A stretch of DNA of 16,051 bases from Salpingoeca rosetta (Eukaryota > Opisthokonta > Choanoflagellata > Craspedida > Salpingoecidae), in the NCBI RefSeq assembly GCF_000188695.1, contig NW_004754932.1, forward strand, positions 1,420,737-1,436,787, written 5' to 3'. Made by a program: the position numbers and the translations under genes. This document shows, one piece after another, positions 1 through 14,060 of this stretch. A model generated the notes under the pieces. The model was not told the origin of the DNA. It ran no database searches and worked only from the letters and a program-made list of their open reading frames with translations. The number at the start of each line of letters is the position of its first letter. Position 1 is the stretch's first letter.

Positions 1-336
1 ATGATTGATTATTCTGTGGGACGGGCCACAAGGGAATGGGGGCACGAACGAGATGGAAAGGAAGGCGAGGAAGGCACAGTGCCTCGGTACGCACACCACC
101 ACATCACGTCACAAGCACTGCACCAACATCACGAACACACCGCATACACACGCATGAGCCTGACTCAAAGTAGTAGGTCGGAGGATAAGCCATCCAGAGG
201 AGCAACAAGTAGGAAAGAACACATGGAACGAGACGCATTTCCACGACACAACATGGGTGACGCCGCCCACAACAAAAACTGAACAAAGAGCAATGGGAGG
301 GAAGGAGAGGGGAGGAGAGGGGAGGGTAGTTGGGGT
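1..336. other. 3' flank / 3' UTR side of the ABCF2 gene
   Basis: No gene is supported here. An open frame from position 1 to 282 on the plus strand has no recognisable composition or motif and is treated as chance. The part next to the ABCF2 stop codon (337-339) should be its 3' UTR, read on the minus strand. No canonical AATAAA is visible on the minus strand. A G-rich plus-strand tract occupies about 294-335 and is listed separately. Confidence 0.5.
294..335 (+). other. G-rich tract, potential G-quadruplex
   Basis: The plus strand carries at least five runs of three or four G separated by 1-7 nt. It ends two bases before the complement of the ABCF2 stop codon. The ABCF2 transcript would carry the C/U-rich complement immediately after its stop codon. 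Quadruplex formation is inferred from the run pattern only. Confidence 0.5.
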
Positions 337-4774
<4,438 letters not shown>

Positions 4775-4955
4775 GATGGATTGTTGGTGGGCGTTCAAGC
4801 AAGAGTACGAGAGTGAGTGCGCGTGCTTTTGTGTGTATGTGGCTTCTTTCCTTCCTTCGTTCGTCAGCGATTCAGGAGGGCGGTGCTTGATATGGGGTGG
4901 TGGAGGACAACGAAACAAATGGAAGGTGTGTTCTCAACGCGAGCAGGCAACGTGC

Positions 4956-4963
4956 GCGGGAAA
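4956..4963 (-). promoter_or_regulatory. E2F-like motif TTTCCCGC
   Basis: The plus strand reads GCGGGAAA, which is the complement of the E2F/DP consensus TTTSSCGC. It lies near the middle of the divergent interval, three bases from the palindrome at 4966. An 8-nt motif can occur by chance, so only its position adds weight. Confidence 0.35.
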
Positions 4964-4965
4964 AG

Positions 4966-4981
4966 AAGGCAAATTTGCCTT
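4966..4981. promoter_or_regulatory. 16-nt perfect palindrome AAGGCAAATTTGCCTT
   Basis: The sequence reads identically on both strands and is centred on AAATTT. A related half, AAAGGCAATTTT, follows about 10 nt downstream. A dimeric transcription factor site is a natural explanation, but no factor is assigned. Confidence 0.5.
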
Positions 4982-5111
4982 TCACACCACAAAGGCAATT
5001 TTGACGTTGCCCGTCAGCGAAGCAAAACACAAACAGCAACAACACAGCAGCGCTTCTCCTGTCTTGTTGCTTGTCAGCGTGTGTGACGACCAGTGCGTGG
5101 AGGGGAGGAGG

Positions 5112-5311
5112 ATGCCGAAGAAGGGAAAGCGCAAGCCGTCGCTGCTAGATGGCTCGGGGAGGCCCAGGGGCGTAAAGCCAAAGACAGAGGAAGAGAGTTT
5201 ACCATCTCCTGATTCTCCCAGCCAAACCCCACACATTGGCGACTCCAGCAGCTCCGGTACATGCGTGTGTGTGTGTTTGTGTTTGTGTGTGTTTGTGTGT
5301 GTGTGTGTGTT

Positions 5312-5345
<34 letters not shown>

Positions 5346-6481
5346 TGTGTGTTTCTGCGTGTGTTTCTGCGTGTGTTTGTGTGTGTGTGTGTGTTGCGTG
5401 TGTGTGTCTGTGTTGTGTCTGTGTGTGCCCATGGCTGAATGTATTGCTGTTTGTTTGCATCGTTGACACGGCAACACCATACAACACGACCACCAAGGCA
5501 CACTGTTTCGATTTCTGCTCACTCTGGCTGGTTGCAACACAACACACAGACACGGAAGACATCGCCACATATGGACACGCGCCACCAGAGGGCACGCTGG
5601 AGCGCCTCAAGTATGGCTGTTTTGGGGCGCATTGAGTGCTTGTTGTCCTGTGGCAGCATGCATACATGGACAATGCCTTTGCTGTCTCTACTGACCATGA
5701 CCCTCAAAATCTTCTCTTGCTGCTGCTGCGCTCTCTCTTAGCAAGCCTCCGCCACACAAACGCTCCCCCCTCCCTCCCTCCCTCCCTCACTCACTCACAC
5801 GCATATACACACTCAAACATACGCGCACACGCATGCACACACGCAAACAAACACACACCACCACCACCACCTAGGCTCTTGTTTGCTGACGGCCACTTGC
5901 CGCAACAAGGGGCCAGATGTACCATGGAAGTAGAGGGACACAAGCTTCAAGCCATAGTGCTGCCGCCCACACAAGACGGCGTACTCCTGCGTGTTGGAGA
6001 TCAACTCTTCGACAAAGCGTCAGTTGTGGTTGTGAGATGGATGCTCTTGTTGAGCTTGGCTGGTTTGCTGCCCACACTCCAGTACCTGTGACCAAGGCTG
6101 CGCATGCTCCCCGCGTGCATGGTGGTGTTGTGGCGTGGTTTCACAGCGTGCTAAGGTTCGTTGAGCACCAAGCTAAGCCAGCACTTTTGCCCTGTCATGT
6201 TCACACTTGACTCTGCAGATGCGATGCAGCGGCTTCTGTGTTTGGAGAGGAAATTGGAGAAAAGTTCAAGCTCAAGTACTTGAAAACCAGCACCCAGTCG
6301 GGGCGAGAAGTGTTTCATCGCCTGGTAAGTGCTTGCCCGCCCGCAAGTCTTGCGACTGCTTGTTTTGTGACACACGAGCCACATGGCCTGCGCTCTCGCA
6401 AAACGGGGACAGCTGCCTTGCCTTCCTCTCCGCTGTCTTCACTCTCTTCATGCCGCTACTCTGACTCCTTCCTTCACTGCC

Positions 6482-6553
<72 letters not shown>

Positions 6554-7515
6554 GTTTACGCTTGAGGGCCGCAGCTTGCATGACTGGCTTCTCCGCCTGT
6601 TTCCGCACACCAGCGCACAGTCGCTCTATCCCAAAACACCAAAGGTATGCGAACACTACTCTCCCCCTGCAGGCACGTGCACATGCGCATGCGCGCACAC
6701 GTGCGTAGATTTGTCAAAATGAACTACTGGGAGGTTTTGCTCACCTCATCTTCTCTGCCTTCTCACATTGTCGTTGTTGCTCTACACACTCGCTCGCGTG
6801 ACACAAAACAGGCGTCACGCGCGCGCACGCGAACCCCAAAGGCGGCTGCCCACGGAGCCAACACATCGCAGACACGCACGCAGCAGGACACGGGCCGGAA
6901 AGTGCAAGCAGCAAAGATGGGCAAGCGGACACCGCGTCCTAACTGCGATGCTAATGGGCATGAGCAACAACAACAACAACAACAACAACAACACAACAAC
7001 ACAGCAACAAAGGCAACAGCAAGAACAAAGGCAACAGCAAGAGCAGGAGCGTGTTCGTTCGCGCTTGGCAAATACATCACACGTAGCGACAACAGCGCCC
7101 TCTGCCACACCGACGAACGGCAATGGCATTGGGATGGCTGCCCGTCTTGTCTAATGGCGTGGCGCACAGTCGCTCTATTCCAAAAACACCAAAGGTATGC
7201 GAACACTACTCTCCCCCTGCAGGCACGTGCACATGCGCATGCGCGCACACGTGCGTAGATTTGTCAAAATGAACTACTGGGAGGTTTTGCTCACCTCATC
7301 TTCTCTGCCTTCTCACATTGTCGTTGTTGCTCTACACACTCGCTCGCGTGACACAAAACAGGCGTCACGCGCGCGCACGCGAACCCCAAAGGCGGCTGCC
7401 CACGGAGCCAACACATCGCAGACACGCACGCAGCAGGACACGGGCCGGAAAGTGCAAGCAGCAAAGATGGGCAAGCGGACACCGCGTCCTAACTGCGATG
7501 CTAATGGGCATGAGC

Positions 7516-7555
<40 letters not shown>

Positions 7556-8102
7556 GCAACAAAGGCAACAGCAAGAACAAAGGCAACAGCAAGAGCAGGA
7601 GCGTGTTCGTTCGCGCTTGGCAAATACATCACACGTAGCGACAACAGCGCCCTCTGCCACACCGACGAACGGCAATGGCATTGGGATGGCTGCCCCAAAA
7701 CTGGGCCACAAGAGCGTGAACTCGTCTGTACCAGCATCACCATCACCGGCAAGCCCTCGCGTGGGCGGGCTGTATGCAAGCGCCGCCACCCAAGCAGAGG
7801 TTGGTGGCTGGCATATGCAGGATGGTGGAGCTGCTATCGTCCTTGGTCGTGTTGGTTCTGACCCAATTGACACTCGTCGAGCACTCACTCACTCACTCAC
7901 TCACTCACTCACTCACTCACTCACTCACTCACTCACTCACTCACTCACATCCGCACGTTGTCAGAATCACCGGCTGAGGACTGAACTCAACCTGGTGCAT
8001 GCAGAGCTTGACTTTATCAAGCAGCAGTATCTCACATGCAGGAAAGAGCTCCTCGATGCACAGGCTCTCATCTCCCACCTTCAACACCACAACAACCAGT
8101 GA
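5112..8102 (+). CDS. Unrecognised 373-aa protein with polyQ and C-terminal coiled coil (7 exons)
   Basis: Predicted exons: 5112-5256, 5550-5610, 5875-6018, 6219-6324, 6555-6644, 7362-7799, 7965-8102. They sum to 1122 nt, borders are GT-AG, and phases 1, 2, 2, 0, 0, 0 close. The start is ATGCCGAAGAAG, followed by a basic then Ser/Pro/Glu-rich tail (1-50). Residues about 69-182 look globular, with alternating hydrophobic strands and then helices (LFADGHLPQQ; FGEEIGEKFKLKYL; LEGRSLHDWLLRLFP). Residues 183-328 are low complexity: Arg/Thr/Lys-rich, then a (CAA)-coded polyQ of about 15 passing into QQQER repeats, then Ser/Pro/Gly-rich. Residues 329-373 form a probable coiled coil. I do not recognise the family and assign no function. 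The intron 3 donor (6018|GTCAGT) was chosen because it alone gives both a good consensus and the phase required by exon 4. The last intron is the least certain, because its frame stays open. It is divergent from ABCF2 and convergent with GIGYF. Confidence 0.65.
5264..5431. repeat. Compound (GT)n/(GTTT) microsatellite in intron 1 of the unknown gene
   Basis: GT runs alternate with TTTGT and TTTCTGC interruptions, beginning about 7 nt after the donor at 5257. Open frames through it on either strand give only VCVC or HTHT peptides. Confidence 0.9.
6483..6554. repeat. (CAA)23-CAG repeat abutting the exon 5 acceptor of the unknown gene
   Basis: The trinucleotide run ends as ...CAACAG, and that AG is the predicted acceptor for the exon starting at 6555. 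No other AG lies within the 72 bp. The nearest pyrimidine-rich stretch (CTCCTTCCTTCACTGCC) is displaced about 75 nt upstream. The acceptor is supported by phase: exon 4 ends in phase 0, and the downstream frame reads FTLEGRSLHD. Confidence 0.85.
6613..7143 (+). repeat. Direct duplication, copy 1 (531 bp)
   Basis: This copy matches 7162-7695. The only differences seen are one C/T change, one extra A in an A-run, and 2 nt of length in the CAA tract. It covers the last 32 nt of exon 5, intron 5 and most of exon 6. Copy 1 is followed by 18 unique bases (7144-7161). Copy 1 keeps the exon 6 acceptor (exon would start at 6812), but its CAA tract is interrupted by ACACAAC and is 2 nt shorter, so the reading frame after it is lost. 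In the predicted transcript, exon 5 donates from this copy and exon 6 is taken from copy 2. Confidence 0.95.
7162..7695 (+). repeat. Direct duplication, copy 2 (534 bp)
   Basis: This is the copy whose exon 6 leads in frame to the C-terminus. It contains a redundant fragment of exon 5 with its donor (GT at 7195), intron 5, the acceptor before 7362, and exon 6 through the polyQ to GNGIGMAA. After 7695 the sequence is unique. Confidence 0.95.
7882..7948. repeat. (CACT)n tetranucleotide repeat in the last intron of the unknown gene
   Basis: About 17 tandem CACT units lie within the predicted intron 7800-7964. That segment is 165 nt long, a multiple of three, and has no stop codon. Retention would insert a THSL-repeat peptide without breaking the frame. 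The intron call rests on the acceptor at 7964 (CGCACGTTGTCAG) and the donor AG|GTTGGT at 7800. Confidence 0.9.
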
Positions 8103-8461
8103 CGTGAATGTGACACATCACATGTGGCGTTTTGCTGTGCGCCTCTGTTGCCATTGCCCGTGCCAGCTGCTGTTGCGGCCGCTGGTGTCACATGTTGTTG
8201 CTACCACAGCATCCCGCTTGCTCCTGCGCTGTCCGTTGTGTTACCGCCTTCCTTTGACGCGCTGCGCTCGAATCACGTCGAGTGCTGCCAGCGCACTGTG
8301 TGCTGTGCCCTGTACAAGCATTCTTCTTACTCGCTCTCCGTTTCTGACGGCACTGGTGTGCTGCTGGTGCATCATTCGTTGTCGGCGTGGTCGCCCTTGC
8401 CTGCTTGCTTCTCAGCCACCTGCTGCTCCCTATTGCTGGTTCGCAAGTGTAATTGATCAAA

Positions 8462-8507
<46 letters not shown>

Positions 8508-8813
8508 ACGTATCTTCACATCACATCGCAACACATACACATACACGCACATGAAGCGGGAAGCGAGCGAGAGGCGCATGGGAGAACACAGCTCAAGAAC
8601 AAGGGGCTTTCAACTCAACGCCACGCACTGTAGAGGGCGAAGAACAATGACCATCACGATACACACAGTCCACCACTGGTGGGTGGTGAGCTGAATCCAG
8701 TACCCCTTGCCTTCTTGCTGTCAAATCACAACGCCACCTCCCCATGAACTTCCCACCAGTGTCATTCCATTCAACCAAGGCACATGGCGGTGCCACGGCG
8801 GCGAGCACACGCA
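8103..8813. other. Interval between convergent gene ends, with (TCA)15
   Basis: This 711-bp stretch lies between the stop of the unknown gene (8100-8102) and the GIGYF stop (8814-8816 on the minus strand). It should hold both 3' UTRs and terminators. No canonical AATAAA was seen for either gene. A (TCA)15 tract lies at about 8463-8507. Open frames crossing it give poly-His or poly-Met peptides and are not credible genes. Confidence 0.6.
8463..8507. repeat. (TCA)15 trinucleotide repeat
   Basis: A pure TCA/TGA run of about 45 bp between the two convergent genes, probably in a 3' UTR or just beyond it. Confidence 0.95.
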
Positions 8814-9402
8814 TCACTTTGCAAAGTCGCGGCCACCGCGGTTGAGGCTTGACCCTGGGGCGACGTTGAAGGTGAGCAGGTCTGGGCCGGAAACCTTCTT
8901 GAACCGCCGCTTCTTCTTGGTCTTCGTGGACTTGGACGGCTGCCACGAGTCATCATCCACCGTCGGCAACACCTGTCCCGCGTCGCCCTCAAACGCCGTC
9001 GCGCGCTTCTGCAGGAACGCCTTGGAGAACTTGCGGGCGCGCTCGCCCAGCTGCTCCGTGACAAAGTCAATCACGTCCTCCGGCTGTGGAATCTCAAGCA
9101 GCACCTTCACAAGCGTCTCCGCATCCACGTCGCTCGTCAGCGCGCCAATCTCCTTTTTGCACCAGCCCATAAATTCCTTGCGAATCGGCACCTCCTTGGC
9201 AGCGTTCTTGCCGCCCTTGCCCTTGCCCTTGCTCTTGCTCGCCTTGACAGGGGTCTTGCTGCTCAGATGCAACACGGGTGGAGGCAAAAACAAACAAACA
9301 ATCAGGATGAGCACATGGGTGAGAGGGGGCAAGTGGAAAGGGGATGCGAGAGCGTCAACGCACGCCTGTGTGAGATGTCCAGTGTCATACGCACACTTCA
9401 TG

Positions 9403-9471
<69 letters not shown>

Positions 9472-10393
9472 CTCAAACACTCACCGAGCGGCGATGGCAG
9501 ATGAAGGCTTGGACACCGTCTTTGCAGACCTGTGACGGTGGTGGTACAAAGTTACAAGGTGTTGTGAGGGTTAGTAAGGCAAAGATGTACACAGCAAGAA
9601 CGAAATATCCCCACATACACACACACGCACACATAAACACAAGTCACAAGCACATACACACACATACACACAGGAAACGCACGATGACGGGGGTGCGCGG
9701 GCGGTGACAGAGCCCCAGAAGGAGTCATCTTCGTCAGCGTGCCGTTGCGCAGGCCTATGCTGCTGGTGCTGGTGCCTCGCCTGGGGTGCGGATGCCTGGT
9801 TGCCCTTGGCGCCTGCGGACCACGGCACGGGCGCCTTGGCGGCAACCTTGGCGGTGGCAGTGGCTGCGGGCTTTCGTTGCACAGTACGCGTGCGCTCCTC
9901 AGCCTCGATGTCCAGCAACGACCGACCCTGGAGATGTAATGAGACGGCACGTGAGTCATGGAAGAGGATGGCAAGATCCTAGAAACAATACTGAGTCCAT
10001 GCAAAGGCTACACTCACACACGCATCCGCACGTATCAACACACATGACGAGCGGGTAACAACAAACCTTCTGCACTGGTGGCGGGGCTGGGTCTGCGCCA
10101 ACAGCCTGAACATGACAAGAAAAGGGTTGAACAACGTCAGCAACAAGCGGCGCCTCCCGCACAACAAGAAAACACAACTCAACAAGACAAGGCGTCACAC
10201 GGGCGATAAATAAAACATGCACACACACGCATACACACACACACGCGTGCACATACCTGGAGCCACGACTTGCCCTTGGCAGCGGGAGGAACTGCCGCGC
10301 TTTGCATGCGCTGCTGCTGCTTCTTCTTGATTTGCTTCTGCCTCTACACATTCGGGGGGGGGGAAGCAAGCAAAGACACCAAAGTGGTACGTG

Positions 10394-10456
<63 letters not shown>

Positions 10457-13400
10457 CCAACGCGGTGAGGGTGAGTGACGCTCGCATGGTTCGGTTGTGC
10501 CAGGACAACAACGAGGACTACAGCACAACAAAAAGTGGCGCAGCAATGTGGCGCGCACCATTTGTTCCTGACGCTCAATGTCCCTCAGGGTCGGTGCAGC
10601 CTTGCTCTGAGAGCCCCACGCAGACGGCTGCGTCCAAGCACCGCTCGTCGCACCGCCGTTGGACGCAGCTGTGGTGGCGGCACCGCGGCTCTTGGCCTGA
10701 GTCACCGTCATCATGAGACGCATCTGGTTCTCCTCGATGCGCTTGCGCTCCTCCTCCTGCTCCTTGGCAATGCGCGCCTGCTCGGCCTCAATCTCAGACA
10801 GCGACGGCTGGTGTGTGCTCTTCGCCGCCGTGGGAGGCGCTGCTACGGGTGCTGCTGTTGTGGGCGCGGTCGGGTTGCTGGTGTCTGCAGCCGCTGCCGC
10901 AGAGCCACTGCGACGCGCGTTGCGGCCCCACGCAGACGGCTTGCCGCTCGCTGACGACGCGGCCGCTGTGGGAGCAGGCGCCGCCTTCTTCGGCTGTGCC
11001 TTCTTGTCAGCTTCCTTGGATGCCTGCTGGCTGTCGTCCCACTGCGTCTCGGTGACACCCTCAATGTCCCAGTTGTCGCCGTCGTGGTGCACGGGAACCT
11101 CGCCCCACGCACCCTGCGACTGCTTGCCGCTGTCATCCACAAACACGTCGTCGTGGTCGTCGCCGTCTGTGGCTGCAGGCGCGACCTGGTCGTTAAGTGC
11201 CAGCGATTCAATGCGCGGCAAGGGTGCCCTGCTGGTGGAAGTGCGACTAGCCCCGCCCTGCTGCTGCGGCAGCGCTTGCTGCTGCTGTTGAGCAGCAGGT
11301 TGCTGAACCTGTGTTGGAGCCACCTGATGATGCTGTTGCTGCTGCTGTTGTTGTTGTTGCTGCTGTTGCTGCTGCTGCTGCTGTGCGTGCTTGGCGGCAA
11401 TCGAATGCTGCAGCGCAAGCAGCTGGGCATGATGCTGCTGCATCTGGATGTCGCTCTCCTGCAGCTGGCGGTAGCGCTGGCCCACCTCCTCCGCGCGGGC
11501 AGTCACCGTCTCAAGCACCTGGTGCAGCCGCGCGGCAAGCTCGGGCGGCGCCTGCGCCTGCTGCTGCTGGATCGCCTTGTGCTCGGCCATCAAGCCGCTC
11601 ATGGTCTCTGCCAGCGCTGCCGCCTCGCTGTGCAGCTGCTTGTGGGCGGTGCGCACAACGCCAATGCGCTGCGTCACTGTCTCCAGCGACCACTGGTTTG
11701 CGTCCGCTGGCAGGTCAAAGCTGCCCACAGCAGCAGGCGTCCCTGGACCAGAGCCAACAGAGGCCTGGCGCTGGCGCTGCTGTTGCTGCTGTTGTTGTGC
11801 AAGCATGGCTGCACGCTGGTCTTCATGCTGGTAAGCAGGGGCCTGCTGAGGCGACTGCTGGAACTGCTGGGACACCTGACGATGCTGTTGATGCTGCTGC
11901 TGGGGCTGAACCGGAGCGGAAGGGGCGTTGGAACCGGCGCGCAAGTGCGCCAGCAGATCGGTGCCGTGCTGAGGGGCGTGGACGGGGCCTTCTGTCGCTT
12001 GCGACGTCATCAGCATGGGGTGGGTCGCTGAGGATGCAGCGGAGGCCGGCTGGTGGTGTACCTGCTGCTGCTGCTGATACATGGCCTGCTGGTGCTGGTG
12101 TTGTGGGGCATATTGTTGGGGCTGCTGCTGCTGCTGCTGCTGCTGGGCGTATTGGTGTGCGCGGTAGTCCTGGTGCGAAGGGGTGTGCTGCTGGTGGTAG
12201 GGAGCGTTCGGATAGGCGCTGGGGGAGGAGGGCGCCTCAACGTGTGAAGATGGTGACCCCATCTGCAACGTTCCGACCGCGCTCTGGCCAGGCATTTCAC
12301 TCACAGAACCAAAGGACGAGGTGCGCTGCTGCTGCTGCTGCCACACGTTGGGTGGCTGCTGCGCTTGGGAGGACGGGTGCATGCTCTGGGCGTGTGGGGA
12401 CATGGCGGCACCTTGCTGGTACATACCGTGGGCCTGCTGCTGCTGCTGATGGTGCTGCGGGTGCTGGCGATCCTGTGCGGGTGCAAAGTACTGCTGCGCG
12501 CTCGGCACATGCTGCTGCATTGGAGACTGGGGCATCTGCTGCTGCTGGGCTGCTGGCGGTTGGGACACTTGGAGTGGGGCTTCAGAGCGAAGGGGCGTAG
12601 ATGGAAGGGAATGCTGCTCGGCTTGCACTGGCTGCTGCTGCTGTTGTTGCTGGTGCTGTTGCTGTTGCTGGACGGCCGCTGCAGCGGCTGCGGGGGCGGC
12701 GGTGGCGTTGGCGGTCGTATCGGCGGAGGGCTCCGTGCTGCTGGCGGTAGCGGTGGCCATAAAGTCGTCGAAATCGGTGGGCAGGGGCTTGGCAAAGAGG
12801 TGGTCAGCTGGGATGTTGCGCTGCTTCAGGTACTCAAACACTTGCTTGAGGGTGACAAAACCAGAGTCCGAGGCACGCTTCACGGGGAGGTCGTCCTTGA
12901 AGAAGTTGTTGGAAAGCCAGTGGTGCATGGAGTTGCTCTCAAAGGGGCCTTGGCTGATGCCTTTCTTGTCAATGTAGTTCCATTTGGGCATGGTGGGGGC
13001 AGCGGCGGTGTCGGTGTCAAGTCCAGGTGGGGCGGGAGGTTCCTTGGTCGAGTTGTGGCGGCTTCTGATGGTGGATCAAGCCGAAAGCAAGGAGGTGGGT
13101 GATGCAGAGGTGGTGTGGCGGTAGCATGGGGGTGTGAGTGACACGAGCGCCAGGCGCAGTTGCCGTACAGATTTCACTGCCAAGACAGATGGGACAGATG
13201 CGCTGACGGGCGCTGACGGGCAGAAACATGCACACACTCGCGCACGCACGCACGCACACACACGCACACACACACACACGCACGCACGCACACACACACA
13301 CACACACGCACACACTCGCGCACGCACGCACGCACACACACGCATAAAAGAACGCACCTGCGGCCACCAGAGAAGGTGAAAGGATCGGCGTCGTTTGGCT

Positions 13401-13973
13401 CCTCCCAGGCCGTGTCCTGGCGACCTGTGCATTGTGCCGGATGCGGGCGAGCATGAAACACATGGGTTGTGAGCGGAGGCATGCCAGCGTCATCACTGCT
13501 GGCAGATCAGCAATCAGAACGTCATCAGCAGCAACGCACCACCATTGCCGCGGGAAGGGGCAGCAGGCTCGTCCGTATCCGAGCGGCGCCAGTTGCGCTG
13601 GAAGGCGTGCGCCTGCAACAACACAAAACACATTCACATCGTGTCAGACGAGCCAACAAGGAGCTCAAGGGGAGGAGGGCGGGGGTAGTAGCCAAGCACT
13701 GCGTGGGCCCGTGGGTCAACGTCTTCTACACTGGCACGCACCTCCGATATGGGGCGGCGGCCACGGGGAACGCGGGGGCGGTTGCCATACGACTTGGGGC
13801 TGCTGGGTGCTCCGCCAAAGTCGACGCGGACGTAGTGGCCTTCGGGAGCATGGCCTCGGCCGCGGTTTGGCAGGCTGAAAACGCGTGGTTTTGTTTTGGG
13901 GGGGGAGGGCGAGCGCAGCAAACAAAGGTGAACATGAGATGAGCAAACCATCACATTAACTGTTTCGATTGTG

Positions 13974-14060
<87 letters not shown>

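Larger units (their letters stand above)
4775..5111. promoter_or_regulatory. Putative bidirectional promoter between ABCF2 and the unknown gene
   Basis: The two start codons (4774 minus, 5112 plus) lie 337 bp apart and point away from each other. The interval therefore must hold both 5' UTRs and at least the core promoters. No TATA box is evident in either orientation. The middle part carries an E2F-like GCGGGAAA, a perfect palindrome and TGACG motifs around 5002 and 5085. A shared promoter is inferred from geometry only. Confidence 0.6.

Noticed and set aside
1..282. 93-codon plus-strand open frame at the window edge
   Set aside because: There is no recognisable motif or protein-like composition, and it could not be linked to any exon.
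5074..5673. Minus-strand open frames opposite the unknown gene's first exons
   Set aside because: They read through the complement of a GT microsatellite (THTHT peptides) and overlap well-phased plus-strand exons.
7999..8694. 231-codon open frame with a poly-His run
   Set aside because: It overlaps the last exon of the unknown gene in another frame and runs through the (TCA)15 repeat; there is no family likeness.
9956..10558. Extension of the GYF-domain open frame past the donor at 10558
   Set aside because: The added sequence is a VCVC-type translation of intron repeats. Splicing at 10559 gives an ERQEQM to [10 protein letters not shown] join in phase, followed by further conserved GIGYF exons.
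12989..12991. Met of [10 protein letters not shown] as the GIGYF start
   Set aside because: The exon is open upstream to a good acceptor at 13065, and seven upstream exons join in matching phase, including one with the 4EHP-binding motif expected for GIGYF.
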